From contig NZ_RPOI01000015.1 of NCBI RefSeq assembly GCF_003818115.1, forward strand, positions 1-64,000: a stretch of 64,000 nt of DNA, in the 5' to 3' direction. The notes under the pieces were generated by a model, which worked only from the letters and a program-made list of their open reading frames with translations, was not told where the DNA came from and ran no database searches. This document shows positions 16,586 to 26,130 of the stretch, in pieces; position 1 is the first letter of the stretch; the number at the start of each line of letters is the position of its first letter. Made by a program: the position numbers and the translations under genes. This stretch comes from Citrobacter youngae. GTDB taxonomy: Bacteria; Pseudomonadota; Gammaproteobacteria; Enterobacterales; Enterobacteriaceae.

Positions 16586-17692
16586 TTAATGGCCGATCAT
16601 TCTGGCCTTCGGGATCAGCTGGAAATACATATGATCCGGCACCGGCGTCTGCCAGACGTTGGCGTACACCGCATAACCTACGGCGGCAAACAGAATACCG
16701 AGCAGCAGTAGCGTCATTGTCCACCCTGATAACCTACCTTGTCGCCACCATGGTGTCGGCGCTGCGCTATGCCCTGATTGTGCGCCAGGCGGTGTCTTCA
16801 GTGACATAGTCAGCGTCGAGGCTACCGGACAGGATTCCACACAGGTCATACATCCTGTGCACTCAACGGTGCGTACCTGAATTAAGCGATCGACCGGAAT
16901 ATTCGACGGGCAGTTCTTTGCGCATTTGCCGCAATCGATGCAACTGTCGGCATTACGGCGGATCTTAAACGGCGACAGCAAAGAGAACAGGCCAAGCAGT
17001 GCGCCATAAGGGCACAGATAACGACACCACGCATTGCGAATAAACAGGCTCATGATGCTGATAACCGCCACTACGATGAGCGTCGTCGTGCCGATATTAC
17101 GAAAGAAATCGAGCATCTTAACGTCGATAATCATGCCGTAGGCTGACATCAGAAAATACTGAATCCTCTGTGCTGGCATCGACAGGGCGATATACAGAAA
17201 GAAACTCAGCAGCAGATATTTCAGGCTCAGCAAAGGGAGGTCCAGCCAGCGCGGCAGGGTGAAGTTGCGACCCGTTATTTTTTTGCCCAGATTCCCTATC
17301 AGCTCAGACAGCGTACCCACCGGGCACAACCACGAGCAGAACGCTTTTTTTAACAGCAGACTCATCAGGATAAAGGCAACAAGCAGCAGCATGGAAGCGG
17401 CGTGAATAGGGGGAAGAAAGCCGGTTTCCAGTGTGTATCTGATATTCATCAGACCGGCAATGGGAAGCCATCCCTCAATACCGCCTGGTCTTGATATATA
17501 AACGCTGGCACCGGCTGTTTCGAAATAGCGAACCCAATACCAGAACGTCACGCCAATATAGATATTGATAGCCAACAGGAGAAACTGGGTGGCTTTTCTC
17601 CAGCTACTGGCATTGCGCCAGTCATTCCACGGCAGTTTTCCTCCGACGGTACCAGGGCGGCGCTGCCAGCGCGTTTTCTTCTTCCCGTTCAT
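16586..17692 (-). CDS. yccM: Membrane-bound 4Fe-4S ferredoxin-type protein YccM
   Basis: A 368-residue inner-membrane protein closely matching E. coli YccM (about 357 residues), beginning with the same RTRWQRRPGT-GGKLPWNDWRNA pattern. It has about five membrane segments, two CxxxCP motifs at the membrane (FCSWLCPVG, WCRYLCPYGAL) as in NapH-type quinol oxidising subunits, and two cytoplasmic 4Fe-4S clusters (CIDCGKCAKNCP and CTGCMTCVESCP). It probably moves electrons between quinol and an unknown partner. No reductase gene sits beside it. It converges with the siderophore operon, so a ferric-reductase role is possible but untested. Confidence 0.88.
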   Translation of the reverse strand: MNGKKKTRWQRRPGTVGGKLPWNDWRNASSWRKATQFLLLAINIYIGVTFWYWVRYFETAGASVYISRPGGIEGWLPIAGLMNIRYTLETGFLPPIHAASMLLLVAFILMSLLLKKAFCSWLCPVGTLSELIGNLGKKITGRNFTLPRWLDLPLLSLKYLLLSFFLYIALSMPAQRIQYFLMSAYGMIIDVKMLDFFRNIGTTTLIVVAVISIMSLFIRNAWCRYLCPYGALLGLFSLLSPFKIRRNADSCIDCGKCAKNCPSNIPVDRLIQVRTVECTGCMTCVESCPVASTLTMSLKTPPGAQSGHSAAPTPWWRQGRLSGWTMTLLLLGILFAAVGYAVYANVWQTPVPDHMYFQLIPKARMIGH

Positions 17693-17862
17693 GATCTTTT
17701 ATTATCCCTCATATTTCCCCCTGCATTCAGGAAGACTCATCACCGGGATATGCTACCGCTATAAAGATATAGTGTATTTGATTTGCATCTTATTAATTGG
17801 CTGCCATTTTTATCACGCTAATGGGCATGTATAAAAATAACAGCACGATATTTATCACAGGT

Positions 17863-17898
17863 CAGATAAATACCCTGAACGGGGTATTTATTTATCTG
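17863..17898 (-). terminator. Hairpin after the dosC-like gene
   Basis: AAATACCC (17868-17875) and GGGTATTT (17882-17889) pair, extended by CAGATA and TATCTG with a small bulge. It lies 14 bases beyond the stop of the minus-strand cyclase gene. The T-run is poor. Confidence 0.45.
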
Positions 17899-17911
17899 TG
17901 AGGGACGACAG

Positions 17912-19300
17912 TCATTCCCGGTACGTTTCTACGCGGTTACGGCCATGGCTTTTCGCCAGATAGAGCGCGCGATCGGCTTTATCAACCAGTTGTTTGTAGT
18001 CGGGGTGATAGTCATATTCGGCAACGCCGATACTGACGGTAATAGAGAAGGATTCAGTCATGGAAGCGGCGATACGCAGCTCGGCAATTTTCTTGCGCAG
18101 TGTTTCCAGAATAATAGAGGCTTGCGATTCGTCTGATTCGACGAGCAGGATCATAAACTCTTCACCACCATAACGGAATACGTAATCGCTACTGCGGATG
18201 TGCTCATAAATAACGGCCGCGACGTTTTTCAGCGTCATATCGCCAGTGTTATGTCCGTAGCTGTCGTTGATCTGCTTAAAATAATCAATGTCCAGCATTG
18301 CCAGGGTAAAGGGCCTTCGTGAATGTAACGCCAGCGAGATTTCACGGCGCATAATCGTCGGAATAAAGCGGCGATTAAGGAGCTGGGTCAGCGAGTCTTT
18401 GCCATTTTCCTGTTTGACCAGCGCTTCAAACATTGAGGCGAGGAGAAAATGGATTTTGGCCGAGAGCTGTCGGATATCCTGCAATAAGCTCATCCGCTCG
18501 GTTTCGCCAGGTTGTTGCTGATTCGAGAGTGCCTGTGTCAGACGGTTATCGATTTCAGCGATCACGGATTCCATTTCTGCCAGCAGATTACCGCTGCCAA
18601 GAATGTGTTTTCCTTTATGGGAGAACCACATACCAAAATCTGAGTCCGCCAGGAACACCAGATCACCGGACGGTAAGCCGGTCGCAATGTTGTAGATAAA
18701 CTGATTTTCCCAATCGGTAAACGAACGGATTTGCCGTTCGCGCTCGACGTTGACGTCGTCGTAAATGGTCTGCAGCCGATACTGCTCCTGCGTGTGCAGC
18801 GAGTTTTGATAGCTTGGAGAGTAGGAAACGGTCATGGCCTCCAGCGCGGTGTCCATCGCCAGACTGCTGAAACAGATAGCATCGCTCAACAGGCTGACAG
18901 AGTAGTCGGCCTTACTTTTCAGCAACTGATACAGCTCTTCTTTTAGCTTACGTGCACCGCGGTTAACCAGATCGATAGGCAGGCCGATACGGGCGTGTAC
19001 CACACCAATTTCACGCTGTTTTGCCAGCAAGAGCGGGAGGTCTTCATATGCGCTGCCGAGCACGCTGCGCAACCAGTCAAACATACTGCCGCTCAGTCGC
19101 GTACTGACCTGCTCCGTATTCAGAAACAACGCGCTCTCCGCATGAGAGAGCATGTAGTCATAAAAAACGGTCACTAAATGGCGGATCTCATCGTCGCTTA
19201 ACCCTGTGAGGATCGTATGAACGTCAGGGGATGTCTGGCGTATTAGCGCCCGCCATTCTGTAAGGAGTAATGTGTCGTTTACGGGATCAACCTGTTCCAT
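17912..19300 (-). CDS. Globin-coupled oxygen-sensing diguanylate cyclase (DosC-like)
   Basis: 462 residues, against 460 for E. coli DosC (YddV), with the same domain order. The N-terminal globin sensor has haem-ligand His102 in VVHARIGLP and distal Tyr47 in VFYDYM (DosC His98 and Tyr43). A middle domain follows, then a C-terminal GGDEF domain with an active GGEEF and an RSSD inhibitory site five residues before it. It makes cyclic di-GMP from GTP in response to oxygen. ATG 19300 is chosen because it matches DosC's length; the frame extends to a TTG at 19351. Unlike E. coli, no dosP phosphodiesterase gene is adjacent. Confidence 0.88.
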   Translation of the reverse strand: MEQVDPVNDTLLLTEWRALIRQTSPDVHTILTGLSDDEIRHLVTVFYDYMLSHAESALFLNTEQVSTRLSGSMFDWLRSVLGSAYEDLPLLLAKQREIGVVHARIGLPIDLVNRGARKLKEELYQLLKSKADYSVSLLSDAICFSSLAMDTALEAMTVSYSPSYQNSLHTQEQYRLQTIYDDVNVERERQIRSFTDWENQFIYNIATGLPSGDLVFLADSDFGMWFSHKGKHILGSGNLLAEMESVIAEIDNRLTQALSNQQQPGETERMSLLQDIRQLSAKIHFLLASMFEALVKQENGKDSLTQLLNRRFIPTIMRREISLALHSRRPFTLAMLDIDYFKQINDSYGHNTGDMTLKNVAAVIYEHIRSSDYVFRYGGEEFMILLVESDESQASIILETLRKKIAELRIAASMTESFSITVSIGVAEYDYHPDYKQLVDKADRALYLAKSHGRNRVETYRE

Positions 19301-19388
19301 CTCACAGCCACTCAAAATGTGATTGAAAAATTCAGGCGGTATTACGGACAATTACGTCACGATGGTCAAGTGAAACTCTCTTTACGCA

Positions 19389-20021
19389 TTAACGATGGCG
19401 AATACCTTCATAAATCAGCCTTAAGGCGAAGACGCCGATAATGGCGCCAATTACCCGGCTGGCAACGCGCTGAATGCGACCATATGCACGGCGTACTGCA
19501 GGAAGAGAAAACGCCTGGCTGAGAAAAATACGCCAGATAACAGAAGAAAGCACAATGCCTGCCCATGCCATCAGCCTGGCCCAGGTCGGGGTTTCTGCGC
19601 TTAAGGTGACCGAGAAAATACTAATAAAAAACAATACGGTTTGCGGATTCGATAAATCTGTTAACAGCCCGCGACGAAAGAATACATACCAGGGGGCGGA
19701 AATCGGCTGCTGTAGCGTGGGCATGTGCGGCGTGGCCTGATGGCGGATGCTGTTCCAGGCAAACCACAGCAAATAGGCTCCGCCGACAATCTTAATCAAT
19801 GAAAATATCTCTTCACACTGGGTGATTAGCGTTGCCATACCAAAAAGCCCAAGGCCGGAGTAAAACGCATCACCTAAGGCGACCCCCAGACCGGTCATCA
19901 CCCCCGCGCGCCGTCCGGATGCCAGGCTAGTTTGCACCACCACAAACAGGTTCGCCCCGGGGTTGAAAAAGGTTAAAACAAACAGGCTGACGGTGAGTAC
20001 GACGGCGTGTAGCGGTTCCAT
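19389..20021 (-). CDS. yahN: RhtB-family amino acid exporter YahN
   Basis: About 210 residues, nearly identical to E. coli YahN, including NPGANLFVVVQTSLASGRRAGV and GLLTDLSNPQTVLFFISIFSVTL. There are six predicted membrane segments. It is a LysE/RhtB-type exporter whose substrate is unproven. ATG 20021 is used here. A TTG at 20027 lies at better distance from GAGG and would add two residues, so the start is uncertain. It is divergent from yahO, as in Salmonella and E. coli. Confidence 0.9.
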   Translation of the reverse strand: MEPLHAVVLTVSLFVLTFFNPGANLFVVVQTSLASGRRAGVMTGLGVALGDAFYSGLGLFGMATLITQCEEIFSLIKIVGGAYLLWFAWNSIRHQATPHMPTLQQPISAPWYVFFRRGLLTDLSNPQTVLFFISIFSVTLSAETPTWARLMAWAGIVLSSVIWRIFLSQAFSLPAVRRAYGRIQRVASRVIGAIIGVFALRLIYEGIRHR

Positions 20022-20294
20022 AGACAACCATTCCTCAAATATTCATAAAGTTAACACTATAATTTCAACGAGCTGGCTGTTCTGAGGATTAACTCACACT
20101 GGCTATTGAAACTTTGAACCGGTTGAAATGCGGATACGCGATGGCTGGTTTTTTCTGTGCCGCAAAATTTCTATATATTTCTGCTGAGTGTGGATTTTTT
20201 ATCCAGGCTGGACTAGTTATTAATCATCCTTGAATCGCGTTATCTCATGTTCAGGGATCGATGATGGCGTCATAACAAAACCTGGAGCTGGTCT

Positions 20295-20570
20295 ATGAAA
20301 ACTGGAATTAAAGTACTTATTGGTGCATTAGCTTTTGTCGTGACCAACGCATATGCTGCGGAATTTATGACAAAACTTGAGTTTGAAAAGGTTGAGTCGC
20401 AGTACACAAAAATCGGTGATATCTCAACGAGTAATGAAGTTTCTGTCGCAGATGCTAAAGAAGAGCTGCTGAAGAAAGCCGAAGAGAAAGGCGCCGATGT
20501 TGTGGTATTAACTTCCGGTCAAACGGATAATAAAATCCATGGCACAGCCAATATCTACAAGAAAAAATAA
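20295..20570 (+). CDS. yahO: Small periplasmic DUF1471 protein YahO
   Basis: 91 residues with a Sec signal ([21 protein letters not shown]) and one DUF1471 domain ([38 protein letters not shown]), the BhsA/McbA/YahO family of small stress-linked periplasmic proteins. Its own function is not established. It ends at a hairpin shared with the convergent prpR. Confidence 0.92.
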   Translation: MKTGIKVLIGALAFVVTNAYAAEFMTKLEFEKVESQYTKIGDISTSNEVSVADAKEELLKKAEEKGADVVVLTSGQTDNKIHGTANIYKKK

Positions 20571-20593
20571 TACGCTGCATTGAAAGATAAAAT

Positions 20594-20619
20594 ACCCGCC
20601 AGCCTCTGTACTGGCGGGT
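20594..20619. terminator. Bidirectional terminator between yahO and prpR
   Basis: A perfect 9-bp stem, ACCCGCCAG (20594-20602) and CTGGCGGGT (20611-20619), with T-rich tails on both strands. The prpR stop codon touches its edge. Confidence 0.8.
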
Positions 20620-22214
20620 TATTCTTTTAACCTGCGCCAAAACGTGGTTCGGCTGATACCGAGATATCGTGCCGCCGCTGTTTTATCACCATTGAATTGT
20701 GCCAGCACCTGTTGTGGCGTCAGTGATGATGATATCTGGGGTATTTCGGCGACAATCGCCAGTTCTGGCAATAATTGCTGCAAGAAATGGACGTTAAGTT
20801 CTGGTTGTGGCTCGACGCTTAAAAATAATGCCAGACGCTCCATCATATTGCGCAGCTCACGAATATTCCCCGGCCAGCCGTAATTCAGCAGCATATGTTG
20901 GCTGAGCCCTAGTCCTTTGCGCACAGGCTCAGAAAACGGCACATCTAATTCCGCCAGTGACTGTTTTAAAAAGCCTTCCGCCAGCGGCAGGATATCGGGC
21001 AACCGCTCGCGTAGCGGCGGCAGCTTGAGGCGCAGAATGCTCAGGCGATAAAACAAATCGGTACGAAACTCGCCTTGTTTCATCTCCTGCTCCAGATTGC
21101 AGTGGGTGGCGCTAATCACCCGCACATCGACCGGAATCGGCTGGTGCCCACCGACCCGGGTAACCTCTTTTTCCTCCAGCACGCGTAGCAGTCGGGTTTG
21201 TAACGGCAGCGGCATTTCGCCTATCTCATCAAGAAACAGTGTTCCGCCGTGGGCGATTTCAAACAGACCCGCGCGTCCGCCGCGCCGTGAGCCGGTAAAA
21301 GCGCCATCTTCATAGCCAAACAACTCCGCTTCCAGTAAGGATTCGGTGATTGCCCCGCAGTTGACGGCGACAAACGGTGGTGAGGGTTTACCGCGTCGAT
21401 TCTCCTGACGGGTGAAATATTCACGATGAATGGCCTGCGCCGCCAGCTCTTTACCCGTGCCCGTTTCGCCCTGAATCAACACCGGTGCGCGAGAACGGGC
21501 GTAGAGCATTATGGTGTGCCGTACCTGTTCCATCTGCGCAGAGTGACCGCGCATATCACCGAGCGCGTAGCGGGTGCGCATCGTATCGCCAGAAGCGTAT
21601 TGACCGTTTCGCCGTAGCGTCAGGCGCGTCATATCCAGCGCATCGACAAAGGCCTGGCGCACGGTAGCCGCTGAATAGATAAAGATGCCGGTCATACCCG
21701 CTTCTTCCGCCAGGTCGGTAATCAGCCCCGCGCCGACTACCGCTTGCGTACCGCTGGCCTTCAGTTCGTTGATTTGCCCACGAGCATCTTCTTCAGTGAT
21801 ATAGCTGCGCTGTTCAAGCTGCAAATTAAAGGTTTTTTGAAAGGCGAGAAGCGCAGGAATGGTTTCCTGATAGGTAATGACGCCAATCGATGATGTGAGT
21901 TTTCCCGCTTTCGCCAATGCCTGTAGCACATCGAAGCCGCTGGGTTTAATCAGAATAACCGGAATTGATAAGCGGCTTTTCAGATAGGCACCGTTGGAGC
22001 CCGCCGCAATGATCGCATCACAACGCTCGCTCGCCAGCTTCTTGCGGATATACGTCACCGCTTTTTCAAAACCCAACTGAATAGGGGTGATGGTCGCCAG
22101 GTGGTCGAACTCCAGGCTGATGTCGCGAAACAGTTCGAACAGGCGGGTGACCGAAACGGTCCAGATAACCGGTTTGTCGTCGTTCACCCGCGGCGGAAGA
22201 TACGTATCAGCCAT
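20619..22214 (-). CDS. prpR: Sigma-54-dependent activator of propionate catabolism PrpR
   Basis: About 531 residues, closely matching E. coli PrpR (528). The N-terminal PrpR_N sensor domain (1-190) is thought to bind 2-methylcitrate. The AAA+ domain (about 220-450) has Walker A GETGTGKE, the sigma-54 contact motif GAFTG and Walker [13 protein letters not shown] Fis-type HTH ends the protein ([21 protein letters not shown]). ATG 22214 fits the E. coli start; a TTG at 22220 is also in frame. It is divergent from prpBCDE and activates that operon's sigma-54 promoter. Confidence 0.95.
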   Translation of the reverse strand: MADTYLPPRVNDDKPVIWTVSVTRLFELFRDISLEFDHLATITPIQLGFEKAVTYIRKKLASERCDAIIAAGSNGAYLKSRLSIPVILIKPSGFDVLQALAKAGKLTSSIGVITYQETIPALLAFQKTFNLQLEQRSYITEEDARGQINELKASGTQAVVGAGLITDLAEEAGMTGIFIYSAATVRQAFVDALDMTRLTLRRNGQYASGDTMRTRYALGDMRGHSAQMEQVRHTIMLYARSRAPVLIQGETGTGKELAAQAIHREYFTRQENRRGKPSPPFVAVNCGAITESLLEAELFGYEDGAFTGSRRGGRAGLFEIAHGGTLFLDEIGEMPLPLQTRLLRVLEEKEVTRVGGHQPIPVDVRVISATHCNLEQEMKQGEFRTDLFYRLSILRLKLPPLRERLPDILPLAEGFLKQSLAELDVPFSEPVRKGLGLSQHMLLNYGWPGNIRELRNMMERLALFLSVEPQPELNVHFLQQLLPELAIVAEIPQISSSLTPQQVLAQFNGDKTAAARYLGISRTTFWRRLKE

Positions 22215-22258
22215 AACCAACCCAAAAAGTAAGGAACCGAGTATTAGGGTTTAGTTGT

Positions 22259-22304
22259 GTTTCATAAATGTTGCAATGAAACGTTAAGGCCAGTTTCATG
22301 AAAC
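22259..22304. promoter_or_regulatory. prpR: Putative PrpR upstream activator sites
   Basis: Two inverted repeats of the same half-site: GTTTCAT (22259-22265) with ATGAAAC (22276-22282), and the perfect palindrome GTTTCATGAAAC (22293-22304). They lie 100-140 bases before the sigma-54 promoter, as expected for enhancer-type activator sites. Confidence 0.75.
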
Positions 22305-22402
22305 GATAGCTGACACGCTTTTGTACAACAAAGATACAGAAATTGATTTTAATGCATTGTTTTTAAAGGTGAATATATAAATTGATGAAAAATTAAGGTC
22401 TT

Positions 22403-22418
22403 TGGCATACCCCTTGCT
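22403..22418 (+). promoter_or_regulatory. prpB: Sigma-54 promoter of prpBCDE
   Basis: TGGCATACCCCTTGCT fits the -24/-12 consensus, with GG (22404-22405) and GC (22416-22417) exactly 10 bases apart. It lies 49 bases before the prpB ATG. Confidence 0.88.
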
Positions 22419-22466
22419 TTAGGTAAATCAACTAATGCTAACAAGTTGATAACAAGAGGACGGGAT

Positions 22467-23348
22467 ATGTCTCTACACTCCCCAGGGCTGGCGTTTCGCG
22501 CCGCGCTCAGCAAAGAAAATCCATTACAAATCGTGGGCACCATCAACGCCAATCACGCTCTGCTGGCCCAACGCGCCGGGTATCAGGCGATTTATCTCTC
22601 CGGCGGCGGCGTCGCGGCAGGGTCTCTGGGTCTGCCGGATCTTGGTATTTCTACCCTTGATGATGTGCTGACCGATATTCGCCGTATCACCGACGTTTGC
22701 CCGCTGCCGCTGCTGGTGGATGCGGATATCGGGTTTGGATCGTCAGCGTTCAACGTGGCGCGTACCGTGAAGTCGATTTCCAAAGCTGGGGCTGCCGCGC
22801 TGCATATTGAAGATCAGATCGGCGCCAAGCGCTGCGGTCATCGTCCGAACAAAGCGATCGTCTCTAAAGAAGAGATGGTCGACAGGATCCGCGCCGCGGT
22901 GGATGCGCGTACCGATCCCAATTTTGTCATTATGGCGCGAACCGATGCGTTGGCGGTGGAAGGGTTAGAGGCTGCCATCGATCGCGCCCAGGCGTACGTC
23001 GAAGCGGGCGCTGACATGCTGTTCCCGGAAGCCATTACCGAGCTTGCGATGTACCGCCAGTTTGCCGACGCGGTGCAGGTGCCGATCCTCGCCAACATTA
23101 CTGAATTTGGCGCTACGCCGCTGTTCACCATCGATGAACTGCGCAGCGCAAACGTCGCGATGGCGCTGTATCCGCTGTCGGCTTTCCGCGCCATGAACCG
23201 CGCAGCGGAAAAGGTTTACAACGTGCTGCGTCAGGAAGGAACGCAAAAGAGCGTGATCGACATTATGCAGACGCGTAACGAACTGTACGAAAGCATCAAT
23301 TACTACCAGTTCGAAGAGAAACTCGACGCGTTGTATAGCAAAAAGTAA
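22467..23348 (+). CDS. prpB: 2-Methylisocitrate lyase PrpB
   Basis: 293 residues, near-identical to E. coli PrpB. It cleaves 2-methylisocitrate to pyruvate and succinate, the last step of the methylcitrate cycle. It belongs to the isocitrate lyase/PEP mutase superfamily. The catalytic loop motif KRCGH is present ([10 protein letters not shown] near residue 121), and DADIGFG and ARTDA supply Mg ligands. ATG 22467 follows AGAGGACGGG; the frame extends to a TTG that is not supported. Confidence 0.95.
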   Translation: MSLHSPGLAFRAALSKENPLQIVGTINANHALLAQRAGYQAIYLSGGGVAAGSLGLPDLGISTLDDVLTDIRRITDVCPLPLLVDADIGFGSSAFNVARTVKSISKAGAAALHIEDQIGAKRCGHRPNKAIVSKEEMVDRIRAAVDARTDPNFVIMARTDALAVEGLEAAIDRAQAYVEAGADMLFPEAITELAMYRQFADAVQVPILANITEFGATPLFTIDELRSANVAMALYPLSAFRAMNRAAEKVYNVLRQEGTQKSVIDIMQTRNELYESINYYQFEEKLDALYSKK

Positions 23349-23353
23349 CCGTC

Positions 23354-23387
23354 GTAGGCCGGATAAGGCACAGCCGCCATCCGGCAA
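23354..23387. repeat. REP palindrome inside the prp operon
   Basis: GTAGGCCGGATAAGGCACAG...CATCCGGCAA lies between prpB and prpC. Intra-operon REPs often stabilise the upstream message, here prpB. Confidence 0.8.
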
Positions 23388-23428
23388 TAAATTTGTACCC
23401 TACATATTATAAAAATGACGAGGACAAC

Positions 23429-24598
23429 ATGAGCGACACAACGATCCTGCAAAATAGTACCCATGTCATTAAACCTAAAAAATCGGTTGCGCTGTCAGGC
23501 GTTACCGCCGGAAATACCGCGCTGTGTACCGTCGGTAAAAGCGGTAACGATTTACACTATCGTGGCTACGATATTCTCGACCTGGCGCAGCAGTGCGAAT
23601 TTGAAGAAGTCGCGCATCTGCTGATCCACGGGAAATTACCCACCCGCGATGAACTCACCGCCTATAAAAGCAAACTAAAAGCGCTGCGCGGACTGCCCGC
23701 TAATGTGCGCACCGTGCTGGAAGCGCTGCCTGCCGCCTCGCATCCGATGGACGTGATGCGCACCGGCGTCTCCGCGCTGGGCTGTACGCTGCCGGAAAAA
23801 GAAGGTCATACCGTCTCCGGCGCGCGCGATATTGCCGACAAGCTACTGGCGTCGCTCAGTTCAATCCTTTTGTACTGGTATCACTACAGCCATAACGGCG
23901 AGCGTATTCAGCCGGAAACTGACGATGATTCCATTGGCGGTCACTTCCTGCACCTGCTGCATGGCGAAAAACCGTCGCGAAGCTGGGAAAAAGCGATGCA
24001 TATTTCGCTGGTGCTGTACGCCGAACACGAATTTAACGCCTCCACCTTTACCAGCCGCGTGATTGCCGGAACCGGCTCCGATATGTATTCCGCGATTATC
24101 GGCGCGATTGGCGCACTGCGTGGACCGAAACACGGCGGGGCGAATGAAGTGTCGCTGGAGATCCAACAGCGCTACGAAACGCCGGACGAAGCTGAAGCGG
24201 ATATCCGTAAACGCGTGGAAAACAAAGAAGTGGTGATTGGTTTTGGTCATCCGGTTTACACCATCGCCGACCCGCGCCATCAGGTGATCAAGCGCGTGGC
24301 GAAACAGCTTTCTCAGGAAGGTGGTTCGCTGAAAATGTACAACATCGCCGACCGTCTGGAGGACGTAATGTGGGAAACGAAAAAGATGTTCCCCAACCTC
24401 GACTGGTTCTCGGCGGTTTCTTACAACATGATGGGCGTTCCCACCGAAATGTTCACCCCGCTGTTTGTTATCGCCCGCGTCACCGGCTGGGCGGCGCACA
24501 TCATCGAACAGCGCCAGGACAATAAAATTATCCGTCCTTCCGCCAATTACACCGGCCCGGAAGATCGCGAATTTGTCCCGATTGAAAAACGTTGCTAA
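23429..24598 (+). CDS. prpC: 2-Methylcitrate synthase PrpC
   Basis: 389 residues, the same length as in E. coli. It condenses propionyl-CoA with oxaloacetate to 2-methylcitrate. Citrate synthase fold; active-site features include HGGANE (His in [14 protein letters not shown]), the GFGHPVY loop and the [13 protein letters not shown] region with its Asp. ATG 23429 follows GACGAGGACAAC; the open frame runs upstream to a TTG that is not used in relatives. Confidence 0.95.
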   Translation: MSDTTILQNSTHVIKPKKSVALSGVTAGNTALCTVGKSGNDLHYRGYDILDLAQQCEFEEVAHLLIHGKLPTRDELTAYKSKLKALRGLPANVRTVLEALPAASHPMDVMRTGVSALGCTLPEKEGHTVSGARDIADKLLASLSSILLYWYHYSHNGERIQPETDDDSIGGHFLHLLHGEKPSRSWEKAMHISLVLYAEHEFNASTFTSRVIAGTGSDMYSAIIGAIGALRGPKHGGANEVSLEIQQRYETPDEAEADIRKRVENKEVVIGFGHPVYTIADPRHQVIKRVAKQLSQEGGSLKMYNIADRLEDVMWETKKMFPNLDWFSAVSYNMMGVPTEMFTPLFVIARVTGWAAHIIEQRQDNKIIRPSANYTGPEDREFVPIEKRC

Positions 24599-24638
24599 TT
24601 CAAAAACCTCTAAAGATAAAAAACAGGAAATGTACCCT

Positions 24639-26090
24639 ATGTCCGCACATATTTCGAACGTCCGCCCGGAATTTGACCGTGAAATCGTTGATATCGTTGA
24701 TTACGTCATGAACTACGAGGTCGCCTCGAAGGTGGCGTATGACACTGCGCATTATTGCCTGCTTGATACCTTAGGCTGCGGCCTGGAAGCGCTGGAATAT
24801 CCGGCCTGTAAAAAACTGCTGGGGCCGGTCGTCCCAGGTACAGTGGTACCGAACGGCGTGCGCGTACCTGGCACCCAGTTCCAGCTCGACCCGGTGCAGG
24901 CGGCGTTTAACATCGGTGCGATGATCCGCTGGCTGGACTTCAATGATACCTGGCTTGCCGCTGAGTGGGGTCATCCTTCTGATAACCTCGGCGGTATTCT
25001 GGCCACGGCTGACTGGCTGTCACGCAATGCGGTGGCGGTGGGGAAAGCGCCGTTGACCATGAAAACGGTGCTGACCGGTATGATTAAAGCTCATGAGATT
25101 CAGGGCTGTATCGCGCTGGAAAACTCGTTTAACCGCGTTGGTCTCGATCACGTCCTGCTGGTAAAAGTGGCCTCCACGGCGGTGGTCGCTGAGATGCTTG
25201 GCCTGAACCGGGATGAAATTCTCAACGCCGTGTCGCTGGCGTGGGTCGACGGCCAGTCGCTGCGTACTTATCGCCATGCGCCAAATACCGGCACGCGTAA
25301 ATCCTGGGCCGCAGGCGATGCGACCTCACGCGCGGTACGTCTGGCGTTGATGGCGAAAACCGGTGAGATGGGGTATCCGTCTGCGCTGACGGCGAAAACC
25401 TGGGGCTTCTATGATGTCTCCTTCAAAGGCGAATCGTTCCGCTTCCAGCGCCCGTACGGCTCTTATGTGATGGAAAACGTGCTGTTTAAAATCTCCTTCC
25501 CGGCCGAGTTCCACTCGCAGACCGCGGTAGAAGCGGCCATGACGCTGTACGAGCAACTGCAGGCCGCGGGTAAAACGGCGGCGGATATTGAAAAAGTCAC
25601 CATTCGTACGCACGAAGCCTGTATCCGCATCATCGATAAAAAAGGCCCGCTGAATAACCCGGCGGACAGGGACCACTGCATCCAGTATATGGTGGCGATC
25701 CCGCTGCTGTTCGGACGCTTAACGGCGGCAGATTACGAAGACGGCGTGGCGCAGGACAAACGCATTGATGCACTGCGTGAGAAGATCAACTGCTTCGAAG
25801 ATCCGGCCTTTACCGCCGATTACCACGACCCTGAAAAACGCGCCATCGCCAACGCCATCACTCTGGAATTCACCGACGGCTCCCGCTTTGAAGAAGTGGT
25901 AGTGGAATACCCAATCGGCCATGCGCGTCGTCGTGCTGACGGCATGCCGAAGCTGGTCGAGAAGTTCAAAATCAACCTGGCGCGTCAGTTCCCGACCCGT
26001 CAGCAGCAGCGCATCCTGGATGTCTCCCTGGACAGAACTCGCCTGGAGCAGATGCCGGTCAATGAGTATATGGATCTCTTCATTATTTAA
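24639..26090 (+). CDS. prpD: 2-Methylcitrate dehydratase PrpD
   Basis: 483 residues, identical in length to E. coli PrpD and highly similar throughout ([57 protein letters not shown]). It dehydrates 2-methylcitrate to 2-methyl-cis-aconitate; it belongs to the MmgE/PrpD family, which lacks an Fe-S cluster. ATG 24639 follows AGGAAA. An in-frame ATG at 24630 sits too close to that site, and the longer frame back to 24465 overlaps prpC. Confidence 0.95.
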   Translation: MSAHISNVRPEFDREIVDIVDYVMNYEVASKVAYDTAHYCLLDTLGCGLEALEYPACKKLLGPVVPGTVVPNGVRVPGTQFQLDPVQAAFNIGAMIRWLDFNDTWLAAEWGHPSDNLGGILATADWLSRNAVAVGKAPLTMKTVLTGMIKAHEIQGCIALENSFNRVGLDHVLLVKVASTAVVAEMLGLNRDEILNAVSLAWVDGQSLRTYRHAPNTGTRKSWAAGDATSRAVRLALMAKTGEMGYPSALTAKTWGFYDVSFKGESFRFQRPYGSYVMENVLFKISFPAEFHSQTAVEAAMTLYEQLQAAGKTAADIEKVTIRTHEACIRIIDKKGPLNNPADRDHCIQYMVAIPLLFGRLTAADYEDGVAQDKRIDALREKINCFEDPAFTADYHDPEKRAIANAITLEFTDGSRFEEVVVEYPIGHARRRADGMPKLVEKFKINLARQFPTRQQQRILDVSLDRTRLEQMPVNEYMDLFII

Positions 26091-26130
26091 ACCAGCGTGC
26101 AGCAAGGCGTAAGTTCAACAGGAGAGCATT

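Noticed and set aside
23395-24639. Repeated GTACCCTA words just before prpC (23395-23402) and prpD (24632-24639)
   Set aside because: Eight bases are too short to be significant. The first may be a remnant of junction duplication, but I cannot support a function.
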